64,000 nt of DNA from Nelumbo lutea (Eukaryota; Streptophyta; Magnoliopsida; Proteales; Nelumbonaceae), in NCBI GenBank assembly GCA_022828595.1, contig JAKGHH010000005.1, forward strand, positions 26,052,193 to 26,116,192, read 5' to 3'. Of this stretch, positions 54,154 through 64,000 are shown in pieces. The position numbers were made by a program, and so were the translations under genes. How positions within the stretch are numbered: position 1 is the first letter of the stretch; each line of letters begins with the position of its first letter. The notes under the pieces are model-generated. The model had not been told where the DNA came from. It saw only the letters and a program-made list of their open reading frames with translations, and searched no databases.

Positions 54154-54970
54154 TGAATTTTTTTTCTATATTTTCTATTACCATCTTATTGCTCATATAT
54201 TGTTCAAATGATATAGAGGGGTGATAAAGACGAGAGCAAATATCTGAAAACAGAAATAAATGGAAGATGGCTAGATCAACTGACCAAAAAACAGGCCCTA
54301 TGTGGTCCATTCAAATCCTCTAACTGGATTTGCACCAAAATTTGACAGATTCATCTTTTTGTTTCTTTTTTTTTTTTTTTTTTTTTGTTAAGCAACAGAA
54401 TTTGACAGATTCATCTTTCATATATATATCAGCACCCTTGGGTTTACATAAGTATGTTCGGCATTGGTATTTCAAGAAGTGTGTTAATATCTTTTCCATT
54501 CTAATACATGTTTAGACCAATACCTTTCTAAAATCATTTTCCTGATTAAAAGATCTCAGAGTTGTTAAACAGGCTAAACAATCTTGTGTTGAAACCAATT
54601 TGGATACTTAATAAAGAAAAAAGTCTTGCAATCTTAAGACTAGTTTTAATCTTGAATGGTTGCGGGTTGGGGTTGCCCAGGTTTTGGGTTCAGATTCAAA
54701 CCATAGGGTAGGTCACCTTAGTTTTGTTCTTATCACTAGGCTTGTTAAGCAAACTTTCAGCTGCCTCTGTCTATCTTAGGACCCAGGCTTTGGAAAAACC
54801 AAGCTAGGTGATGGTTATAGGTTTGGAAATCAATGGATGGGCTGATAGCAAGTTACCCTCAAGGTTTGGACATCGCCATTCAGCCTCTAGGAATTGCAGG
54901 GCTGAAACATTGACCCTTGGACCACCTCTACAGGTTTTGTCCCCCTAGTTCCCCTTGGAAGAAATGTTAG

Positions 54971-55263
54971 TGGAAGAAATAAAAGAGAACTGGACTAATG
55001 TGAATGGTTTGATGATAACTTGATCTATTTATAGATGACCAGATAAAGATTGAGTACAATACAACTATTAGAGTTTGATTTTGTGCACAACACTCAAGAT
55101 TAAGAGATTAGTTTAAGTTACACCTGAACTCTATGGAATAGAGTCTATCAGGATAAGAAAACGATTAGATCATGATGAAGTTCATCACATGTAGGGGTCA
55201 TGCGATGGACTTTATCATGAAGTCTAATGCTGGTCTTTGATAAACAGTAATAGAACTCTATCA
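54971..55263 (-). repeat. Copia-2 3' LTR
   Basis: About 293 bp, plus strand TGGAAGAAATAAAAGAG...ACTCTATCA. A minus-strand TATA candidate TCTATAAATAGATC is at about 55024-55036. Confidence 0.85.
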
Positions 55264-55275
55264 CGCCCCCTCAAG
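55264..55275 (-). other. Copia-2 polypurine tract
   Basis: Minus-strand CTTGAGGGGGCG directly before the LTR start TGATAGAGTTC. Confidence 0.8.
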
Positions 55276-55499
55276 TGAAATGTGTAGCATGGACATGAAG
55301 CTTGGATCTGAGTTGATGGAACTGAGTGCCACTAACAAGTTTGGTGAAGATATCTGCCGTCTGATCCTATTTAGAGATAAAACACACCTCTAGAGACTTA
55401 TTTAGTACCATGTCTCGAAGAAAGTGATAGTCAACTTCAACATGTCGAGTTCGAGCACGAAAAACTGGATTGGGTGCAAGATGAGTTGTTCCAATATTA

Positions 55500-58400
55500 T
55501 CACACCAAATAATTGAACAGTGACGGAGTGGAAGATAGAGATCTCTTAGCAGAGATTGTAATCATAGAACTTCTGTGGCAATGTTCGCACAAGATCTGAG
55601 TGCATGCTCTATACTGGAATAGGTGACTGTATTCTGTTTCTTGGAACTCCATGCCACTAAATTATTTCCCAAATAGATAGCAAAACCTCTGGTGGAGCGT
55701 CTATCATCCGGACATCCCGCCCAGTCGGTGTTAGAGAAGGCTTGAAGGGACAAGGGAGCAAGGGAGGAGTAGAATAAAAGCCCATGATCAATCATACTTT
55801 TGAGGTACCGTAGTATACACTTGCCCAATGATTTGAGGTTGGAGAGTGGAGAAATTGGCAAACCTTGTTTATGCTATAAGTAATATCTGGTCTTGTGATT
55901 GTCAAGTACTATAAGGCTCCAACGATACTGTGGTACTCACTAGGGTCGGACAAAGAAGATCCATAGAACTTGGTCAATTTGCAAGATCTGACCATAAGTG
56001 TGGATAGTGGTTTAGCTAGATCTATATGACTACTTGAGAAGATTTGTAGTGTACTGTCGTTGAGAGAGAACTAGGCCAGAGGAATGTGGAGTGAATTACA
56101 TGCCTAAGAAGTACCGTGTCGGACCTAGATCCATAAGAGAGAACGTGACAGCTAGAGAAGAGATAACCCATGAGATAGCAGCAAAAGTGGACCCAGTTAG
56201 GAGAATGTCATCAACATAAATCAGCATATAGATGGAGGTAGTACCTTTGTAAAAGATAGCAAGTGATAGATCCGATTTAGAAATATGAAAACCCATACTC
56301 AAAAGGTGAGAGGTCAGCCGAGAGTACCAAGCCCTAGGAGTCTATCAAAGCCCAAATAGAGAATTTTGTAGCTTACACACGTGTAGGAAAGAGTGGGTCT
56401 TCGAACCCTTTGGGTTGACGGACGCAGATGTCCTCTTGAATGGTTCCATTAAGAAAGACATTGTCAAAGTCGAGCTGATGAATTGGCCATTTATGGGACA
56501 CGGCAATGGCAATAACAATTCGGATGGTTGTTGGTTTAACAACCAAGCTGAATGTATCAATAAAATCTACTCCTAGAATCTGAGAGAAACCCTGAGCAAC
56601 AAGTCGAGCCTTGAACCGTTCTACAGACCCGTCATCATGCCTCTTCACTTTGTAAACCCACTTTGTGTTGATGACATTCATACCATCTTTATAAGGAACG
56701 AGAGACCAGGTGTAGTTTTGTAGGAGAGCATTGAATTCCTTAGTCATCACTTCTTGCCACCGGACACCAATAGAAGCCTTGGAGTAAGAAGTAGGAGTGG
56801 CATTATGTAACTGGGATAGTAGTGCAATGGGTAAGGGGTATTTAGCTATAGTATGAGCTCAACCGGCGGCAGGGGAGATGTCTCACTAGTGGTGGGAACC
56901 ATTGTATGATGATCAGATCTGATTGTATGTGTCGGTAGGGAGGGAGTATGAATATAAACCCCATGTGAAGGAGTAAGTGATTGAGATGAGTTAGCGGATA
57001 TCCTGGGAAAGAGGCTCTCATAAAAAATGACATGGCAGCATATGTATTCTTGTCCAGATTCGGGATGCAAGCAATGATAGCCTTTGTGGATGGCGTTGTA
57101 CCCTATGAAAATACATCAAAGAGATCTGAAGTCAAACTTATGCTTATTATATGAATGCAAAAAAGGATAACACGTGCATCCAAAAGTTTTCAACATGTAA
57201 TTTGGAGCAGTATTGAATAGCTTCTCAAACGGGCTGGCATGACCAAGAGATGGACTTGGTATATGATTCAACAGGTAGACAGTTGTCTCAGCCGCATCAT
57301 ACTAATAAGTGAAGGGGAGAGATGAGGTTCCTAGTAGAGACAAGGTAGATTCGATGATGTGGCAGTGTTTTCTTTCAACTATGCCATTTTTCTCATGAGT
57401 GTGAGGGCAAGGTCAATGATGGGTAATGCCATGATGGCCCAATAAGACAAAAAGTTTCCTATATTCTCCACCCCAATCAGATTGGAAACATTTTATTTTG
57501 GCATCAACAACAACTCAACATGACGTTTAAAAGTAAGAAAAATATCAAATACATGAAACTTATTTTTATAGGAAAAATCCAAGTAAAATGACTAAAATCG
57601 TCAAGAAAGATGACATAGTATTTAAATCCTTTATTTGAAGTAACTGGGGCTGGTCCTCAAACATTTGAGTACACCAACTCCAAGGGATGCTTACTGATTG
57701 AAGAACTAGAACACAAATGCAACCTATGACTCTTACCCATTTGGCATGCTGAACAAACTCTACTAAGCGACTAATTAGAGTATGGTAAGCCATATTTAGA
57801 CAAAACTTGCCTCACAACTCGCAAAGCAGGGTGTCCAAACCATTGATACCATTCCTGAATAGAAGCTCGAACTCCAACCATTGCTTGAGGACACTTACTG
57901 TTGTTGTGAACAATACTCGGAAAAAGATATAATCCATCTCTATTGGGTCCTCACAGAATTGTTCTCACTATATAGTCCTTCAAGAGAAATCAATCTCGGT
58001 GAAACTCAAAAAATAATTCATTGTCCTTCATGAATTTGCAACTGATAGTAAGTTTATGCATAAGGAACATGAAATAAGTCATTTAGCTTAAAGGCACCAT
58101 TAGAGGAGGATAAAGTAGAGGAACCAATATTTGAAATCTGCAAACCTAAGCCATTACCCACTTTCACTTTATCACTGCATTGATAGTCAGAATGTGACTA
58201 TAGATTTTCAATGTCTGGCATCATATGATGAGTAGTGCCAAAGTCTAGATACCATATGGGATCAAAATAAGACGAAGTGTTGGTGTTGTAGGCAGTCGGA
58301 TCATACTCGTCATTGTGAAAATTGAGATCATAGCATCTGCTCCATTTTTGTGCTCCATTACCGAGTTTATTGCACAATTGACACACAATGTTGAAACCAC

Positions 58401-59250
58401 CACGTCCTCGACCACCGGAATTATTAGGTCGATCGTCATTGTTATGTCCACGACCCCTTCCTCATCTACGGGTGTTGGACTGAGAGGGGTACCGTCGGTG
58501 TCCTTGAGTAGGAGATAAATTCTTTCCTTTGACATTGGAAATATTAGCAGTTAGAGAGGGATCATTGGAGGGAGGGGCATGTTCCTCTAGCCATGCCTCA
58601 TGACTTAAAAGAATTCCAAGAACATCATCAATATCGGGTTTGTTGGTGATCGTTGTCACCACGGATTCAAATTCTAAACCAAGACCGATAAGAACATAAA
58701 TAATTAAATCCATATTTGAAATTGGGTCAGCTACAGTAGCAAGATTATCAACAATTGTCTGAGCTTAATGAGCATAATCAGATATACTAAGATTTCCCTT
58801 CTTCAAACTTTACAATTGTTTTTGTAATTGGAAAACCCAAGAATTAGCATGTGTAGAATATGACTTATGTAAAGCATCCCATACCTAGGAGGAGGACCGT
58901 AACCCTACAATTTGAGCCATTACCCTTTCAATTAATGAAGAAATTAGCCAACTAAGGACGAGCTGGTCAAGTTGGAACCATGATTCATACGCTGAATTGG
59001 AGACAAGTTAGCCATTGATGGGATCCATAATTTCTTTGGGTGGAGCCGCTCACGAGCCATCTACAAGTTCCATGAGTTTATGGGTATGTAGAATAGGTAG
59101 GAAATATGCTTTCCACAATAAGAAGTTTTTGCTATTCAGCTTCACCGGCAAGAAGTGAGTGATGTTGGGAAGATGGCCGATTGGACTAGAATCCACAATA
59201 GTGTTGGATTATTGAACCGGTTTTTGAGTTTGGGCGTGGGAGTTGGAGAT
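55500..59250 (-). pseudogene. Copia-2 polyprotein remnant
   Basis: From 59250 down: gag with LGLEFESVVTTITNKPD (about 58680) and LLSHEAWLEEHAP; zinc knuckle CQLCNKLGNGAQKW (about 58380), where His and last Cys are lost; protease DFGTTHHM (about 58225) in place of DSGATHHM; integrase blocks at about 57600-57780; RT at 56373-56750 (KWVYKVKRHDDGSVERFKAR) and YVDD at 56207-56218; RNase H at 55562-55861 with DWAGCPDDRRST. Stops and frameshifts throughout. Confidence 0.9.
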
Positions 59251-59255
59251 GCCAT

Positions 59256-59268
59256 GGCTCTGATACCA
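59256..59268 (-). other. Copia-2 primer-binding site (tRNA-iMet)
   Basis: Minus-strand TGGTATCAGAGCC, the canonical match, three bases inside the LTR. Confidence 0.9.
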
Positions 59269-59271
59269 AGT

Positions 59272-59581
59272 TGAAGAAATAAAAGAGAATTGGATAGATG
59301 TGAATGGTTCGATGATAACTTGGTCGAACCTTGATCTATTTATAAATGACCAAATAAAGATTGAGTACAATACAACTATTAGAGTTTGAGTTTGAGTTTG
59401 TGTACAACACTCAAGATTAAGAGATTAGTTTAAGTTACACTTAAACTTTATCGAATAGAGTCTATCATGATAAGGAAACGATTAGATCATGAAAAAGTTC
59501 ATCACATGTAGGGATCATGTGATGGACTTGATCATGAAGTCATTCGTAGGTCTCTGATAACCGGTAATTATAAGTTATTTA
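59272..59581 (-). repeat. Copia-2 5' LTR
   Basis: Plus strand TGAAGAAATAAAAGAG..., aligned with 54971-55263. The far end after GATAACCGGTAA is diverged, so its limit is approximate. TATA candidate TTATAAATAGATC at about 59335-59350. Confidence 0.8.
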
Positions 59582-59867
59582 TAATGAATTCCATGTTGTT
59601 TTAGTAGGAGCAAAAAAATAATAGAGATTTAGTAGCAATTAGGGACCTGCCACTAGAAAAAATTGTGGCTATCACTATAAACTTATAGCAACAGTCGATC
59701 TTACCCTTTAGCATTATAGCAGCAGTTTTCTGCATTTTACCAGCAATCGCTAAGATTGCCACTAGAACCTTTAGCGACACTTGGTTTACGACTACTGGTA
59801 AAGTTTTTAGCGGAACTTTTAGGACTTTTAGTGGCAGCTGCCGCTAAAAATCAATTTTCTTGTAGTG

Positions 59868-60520
59868 TATTTACTACGCTAGCAAAACCTTGAAACAAGC
59901 AGAAAAGAATTATGGAACAACATTGCTAAGCCTTAGTGTTCACAACGTATAAGTTTAAATGCTATATCCTAGGCCAAAGAGCAATCCTAATTGCAAAGAA
60001 TGATTCCATTAAGTACTTTGTAGATAGACATTCTTTATCAGGAAGATTGGCAAAGTGGTTGATGCAACTTAATGAGTATACCATTGAATATACTCAACAC
60101 AAATCCATTAAATTCCAGGCAGTGGTGGACCTTCTAGCTGCCTTTCCCACTGAATACCCCTTAGAAATTTCAAAAGAAATATTGGGAGACCTACCCTTAA
60201 TCGCAGTTGTTGAAGATAGAGAGTGGGAGTTAGTTTATGATGAGAGATGCACTAACTCAAGCATTGGACCAGGAGTAACCCTAACTTAACCCTTTGGAGA
60301 AACCACAACTTATTCTTTCAAACTTTAGTTCCTCCGTTCATATAACATCGTAGAATATGATGCACTTGTCATAGGGTTGATTGTAGCAAGAGAACTGGGT
60401 GAGAAGAAAATTATGATAGTATGAGATTTACAATTGGTTATTGGGTAGATGGATGGGACAATCATAGTGAAAGAAATTTCCCTCCTACCTTATAGGATTA
60501 CAATCCAAAAACTAACCCAA
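59868..60520 (+). pseudogene. Ty3/gypsy RNase H region
   Basis: Right of CACTA-2 the gypsy frame goes on with YYASKTLKQAEKNYG, LSGRLAKWLMQLNEYTIEY (about 60040) and a QAVVDLLAAFP block, then a second RNase H-like part with VEYDALVIGL-like and VIVxDLQLVIG-like blocks (60350-60450), closely related to 1-1015. A stop interrupts it at about 60286 and the Asp in the second block is lost. Confidence 0.85.
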
Positions 60521-62290
60521 GACCTAATCGTCACCTACCAACACTACAACAGCACCAAGAACCATAATGCAAACACCTTATCCACTTTAGGATCTAAGAT
60601 ACAACCATGAAAAGACCATAAGACTTTGATATGCATCCAGATGCAAGCAGAACCATCCATTAACAAACTATTACAATGGGTAAAAACATAGATAGAGTCG
60701 GTGAAGAAGATTGGAGATATCCCATAATTTATAAGCTTAAAAACCCCACTTCCTCGCCACAAGACAATAAAATTCTCTTGCACTATCAGTTAGTGAATGA
60801 GGTCCTATACTATAAGATGGCTAATGGAATGTGCATTCAATGCTTGGGCACTGATTAAAGTAGGATTGTTTTGAGAGGAACTCACAAAGCATGTTGTGGA
60901 AATGTGACCACCAAATTATATAGAAGATTACATTGCATGGATCACTATTGGTGAAACATGAAGGTTGATGCAATGAAAGTGCAAAATGATTGTGAGAGAT
61001 GCATACTGAAAATGAATAAATTTGAATGCTTGGAGATTAGGGAAATTGACTATAGGGATTCTTACATCGTATACCTTTCAATAGGATCCTTGCCGACATA
61101 CATGATAACCAAGAAAAGAGTCTTATTCATGATCAAGAGGTTTTACATGCAGGATGGGTTGCTTTGTCGTAGATCCCTTAAAGATAAACCATTAAGATAC
61201 ATAGTGGGTGATGAAATACCACAAATCCTAAAATCTACCCATAGCAAAGAGCTAGTAACACACTAGGGCCAGAATGCCTTATGCGACCATATACTACATC
61301 TAGTGTTCTATTGGTTGACGATGCTTAATCATATGGCCAAACAAGTGAAAAAGTGTCACATATGCCAAATCCATGGTTGAAGAATTCATCAACCATCTAA
61401 CAAAATCCCCAAATAATCGCACCATGGCCTTTCCACACTTGTGGGTTAGATATATTTGGAAAAATAAAACCACCTTCTAGAGGTTATTGCTTCATAATTG
61501 TTGTTGACTACTTCACGAAATGGGCTAAAGCCATCCCCTTGAAAAGAATATGGGCCTTGAATGTTGCCAACTTTCTGCACCAACACATTATCCATAGCTT
61601 TGGAGTACTCCATGAGACTCCCAAAAAATAATGGTCTATCCATCAAAAACCAAGAAGTTAGAGACCTCTTGGGATAATATGGAACACGCTTAAGCACATG
61701 AATAATTTAGTTCACCCAAGGCAATGGGCAATTCGAAACCACAAACAAAATTCTTCTAAAAATTCCAAGACAATGGACGAGCATCAAAGAGATTGGGTAG
61801 ACATACTTTCTAGCACACTGTGGGCATGCAAAACCTCAATAAGGAAAAGGACAAAAGCAACCCCATACTCTCATATGGACAAGAGGCATTAATGTCCATT
61901 GAAATACAAGCAATTTTAGTGCCGATAGCATATGCAATGGGTAAGAACTTCACTATAGAGGAGATGGATCAAATGGCTTGTATCAAGTTAGAAAACCTAG
62001 ATGAAGTTAGAGAGAAAAGAATTTACTGCCAAGTGAAGTACACACAGATCATGGCCTCCAACTTTAGCAAAATGGTAAAGCCGTGGATCTTCAAAGAAAG
62101 GGAAAAGGTATTCAATATGGTGCTACATGTCCGACAACGTAAATCTACCAAGAAATTCACCCCAAATTGGATCGGCCCCTTTGTAATAAAGAAAGCACAT
62201 TCATCTAGTTATTATGTATTATGGAACTTCAAAACTAATACGGAAGATGAGACCATTAATGGCCATTGGCTAAAACCATACTATGAATGA
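60521..62290 (+). pseudogene. Ty3/gypsy integrase and C-terminal domain
   Basis: EEDWRYPIIYKLKN (about 60700), zinc-binding domain ending KKCHICQIHG (about 61350-61380), DDE core start VVDYFTKWAKAIPLKR (about 61500), TQGNGQFE (about 61720) where DNG is expected, and a C-terminal domain at 61820-62290 with FTPNWIGPFVIKK and the final NGHWLKPYYE before a stop. Many stops and frame changes; the last 150 codons are the best preserved. Confidence 0.88.
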
Positions 62291-62364
62291 ATATTGAATT
62301 AGGCAATTTGTTTCACATCAATGAAATGTATATTTCTTTTTTTAATCAAGCACCACCTCGGTTG

Positions 62365-63115
62365 TATGAGCCTTATGTAGTCATACATGTCACACAACAT
62401 AGAATTCTATAAAGACCATAGAGACACCAAAGAGGAAAATCTATTTTTTAGAGCCCTATGTGGCTATAGGTACCACACAATATAAAATCATGTAGAGACC
62501 ACAGAGGCACCATAGAGGCAGATCCATTTCATACAAGCTCTATATGCCCGTAGGTTTCACACAACATAGAATTCTACAAAGACTATGGAGACACCATAAT
62601 GGCAAATCCATTTTCTTTAAGCTTTATGCGGTTGTAGATTCTCCACAACATGCCACAGTGTAGGGATCAAGGGGACTAGTGGCAAATACATTTTTTAAGT
62701 CCTATGCAGAAATTGGTCTCTCACACAATGCAGAATTCTATAGAGACCACAGAGACACCATAGAAGTAGATCCATGTCAAGCGAGCCCTATGCGGTCGTT
62801 GGTCTCACACATAATAGAATTATGTAGAGACCATGGACACCATAAAGGAAAATCCATTTCATACAAGCCTTATGCAGCCATTGGTCTCCTATAGCGTAGA
62901 ATCCTATAGAGACCATGAAAACACCATAGAGGAAGATTCAATTCTTTGAGACCCCCATGGAAATAGGTCTCATATACTGTAAAATTTTGCAAAGACTAGG
63001 GAGACACCCTGAGGGCAGATCCAATCTTTTAAGTCTTATGTGGTTGTATGTCCCCAACAACGCATCACAACACAAGGATTATGGAGACACCATGGACACC
63101 ACTGAATTAACAAAA
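62365..63115. repeat. Tandem array, about 82-bp unit, 9 copies
   Basis: Unit: AGCCCTATGxGGTCGTAGGT, CTCACACAACATAGAATTCT, then ATAGAGACCACAGAGACACC and ATAGAGGCAAATCCATTT. Starts near 62368, 62450, 62538, 62619, 62697, 62785, 62865, 62950 and 63030. It begins about 75 bp after the integrase stop, in the presumed 3' non-coding part of the gypsy element. Confidence 0.85.
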
Positions 63116-63721
63116 ACACCTAGACAACTGGGTGACCAACCCCAAAATACCCAATATAGGGGCACAGGATTCTTAATGACAATACCAAGTAGCATGATAG
63201 TGCCAACACATTACTATGATGCTTTATGATCTACACATATTTCATTAACATTATTACCTCAACTACGCTAGAAACATCGAGACTCTACACAATAACCATC
63301 AATCCCTAAAAGGGCTATGCTCCAAATTAAGTCAAATATACCATCTCTTCACAATCAATGAAATGAACAATCAAGATATACAATGCGTAGAAATGTTTAT
63401 TACTAAATATACGAAACCAATGACCAAAATATTCAGAAAAGCAATGTTCAAACACTTAGGAAAATTTTTGATGTTGCTCATATCGTAATTATAACTACAA
63501 CATGCTAATGCAACTACATAAACAATGTTCATATTATGAGGCTATAGCGTCATACGTGTTTCAACGATGAGAATAGAACAAAGCCATAGTTGCAAGTTTC
63601 AATATGGCATAAAGATCCATAGTAACACAAGTATTAACTAAAGAAGTATTTCATTACATTTATTTACATTAAATGATTTCATACACTAGTCAATAAAATT
63701 GTGTACAACTTAGCTACTCAA
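63116..63721. other. Non-coding, possible gypsy terminal region
   Basis: No domain and no clear LTR pair. It separates the plus-strand gypsy from the minus-strand gypsy fragment at the edge. Confidence 0.35.
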
Positions 63722-64000
63722 TCGACATATCATGTCGTGGAAGACGTTCGTCATCGCTCTCTGATACGTGGCCCTAGCATTCTTCAAGCCAAAGGGCATC
63801 ATCTTATAGTAAAAATTCCCAATTGGTGTCTGAAAGGCTATATATGGGGCATCTACAGGGTCCATGAAGATTTGATTGTATCCACTATAGCTGTCTAGGA
63901 AGGAGAATAGTTGATTTCCCGTTGTCGAGTCTATCAAAATATCCATGTTTGGTAGAGGAAACTCATCTTTAGGGTAGGCCTTGTTCAAATCTCTAAAATC
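63722..64000 (-). pseudogene. Second Ty3/gypsy reverse transcriptase fragment
   Basis: Minus strand from the window edge: DLNKAYPKDEFPLPNMDIL, DSYSGYNQIFMDPVDAPYIA, then GNFYYKMMPFGLKNARATYQ and FHDMI, all in one open frame. Similarity stops at about 63722, before the YVDD part, so the element is truncated there. It is better preserved than the RT at 43930, and its upstream part lies beyond the window. Confidence 0.9.

Larger units (their letters stand above)
54971..59581 (-). mobile_element. Ty1/copia LTR retrotransposon in CACTA-2, minus strand
   Basis: LTRs at 54971-55263 and about 59272-59581, polypurine tract 55264-55275, tRNA-iMet primer site 59256-59268, and gag-protease-integrase-RT-RNase H remnants between, in copia order. 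About 4.6 kb. LTRs are diverged and the right terminus has drifted, so no target duplication was confirmed. Different family from the copia at 1016-8927. Confidence 0.9.
52260..59867. mobile_element. CACTA-2: second CACTA element, contains copia insertion
   Basis: Inverted ends identical over 18 bp, CACTACAAGAAAATTGAT; target duplication TAT at 52257-52259 and 59868-59870. Subterminal motif TAGCGGCA/TGCCGCTA repeats at both ends, unlike CACTA-1. 7608 bp in total, about 3.0 kb without the copia at 54971-59581. No transposase found; carries a cysteine synthase exon. Confidence 0.93.

Noticed and set aside
62365..63115. CRISPR-like regular repeat
   Set aside because: Units are contiguous and diverged, with no unique spacers; it is a tandem array in a plant retroelement.

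Overview
This window looks like repeat-rich nuclear DNA of a flowering plant. Evidence: Ty1/copia and Ty3/gypsy polyprotein remnants, CACTA elements with CACTACAAGAAAA ends and 3-bp target duplications, many TAA-flanked and 8-bp-flanked MITEs, and host genes of plant families (AIG1/IAN GTPase, haspin kinase, malectin-type LRR receptor kinase, cysteine synthase). The species cannot be named from sequence alone. No rRNA, tRNA gene or CRISPR array was seen.

Layout. 1-1015: Ty3/gypsy RNase H remnant split by a 512-bp hAT-type MITE. 1016-8927: minus-strand Ty1/copia element with tRNA-iMet primer site, polypurine tract and two LTRs; its 5' LTR has lost about 700 bp including the promoter. 8929-9237: about 90-bp tandem repeat. 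10756-19583: two inverted, diverged copies of one unit, each a plant-mobile-domain (PMD) pseudogene next to an LTR-like terminus carrying a TATA box. 20752-35373: the one host gene that still reads through, a four-exon AIG1/IAN-type GTPase on the minus strand (281 codons), with three introns of 3.9-5.0 kb filled by MITEs, minisatellites and other repeats; its P-loop lysine is replaced by valine. 35.8-43.5 kb: MITEs, a possible SINE, a 3.8-kb inverted-repeat element and a 181-bp foldback.

43930-62290: one decayed plus-strand Ty3/gypsy polyprotein interrupted twice by CACTA elements of almost equal size, both with TAT target duplications. CACTA-1 (44223-51824) carries exons of a haspin kinase and of a malectin/LRR receptor-like kinase in the same orientation. 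CACTA-2 (52260-59867) carries a cysteine synthase exon and itself contains a minus-strand Ty1/copia element. The gypsy copy is followed by about nine copies of an 82-bp repeat, and another gypsy reverse transcriptase enters from the right edge on the minus strand.

The most notable content is the gene-capturing CACTA-1, the lysine-less AIG1 gene, and the inverted PMD/LTR pair. Insertion order can be read from the nesting: gypsy first, then the two CACTAs, then the copia inside CACTA-2. The window holds no operon-like arrangement; apart from the AIG1 gene nearly everything is mobile DNA or its remains.
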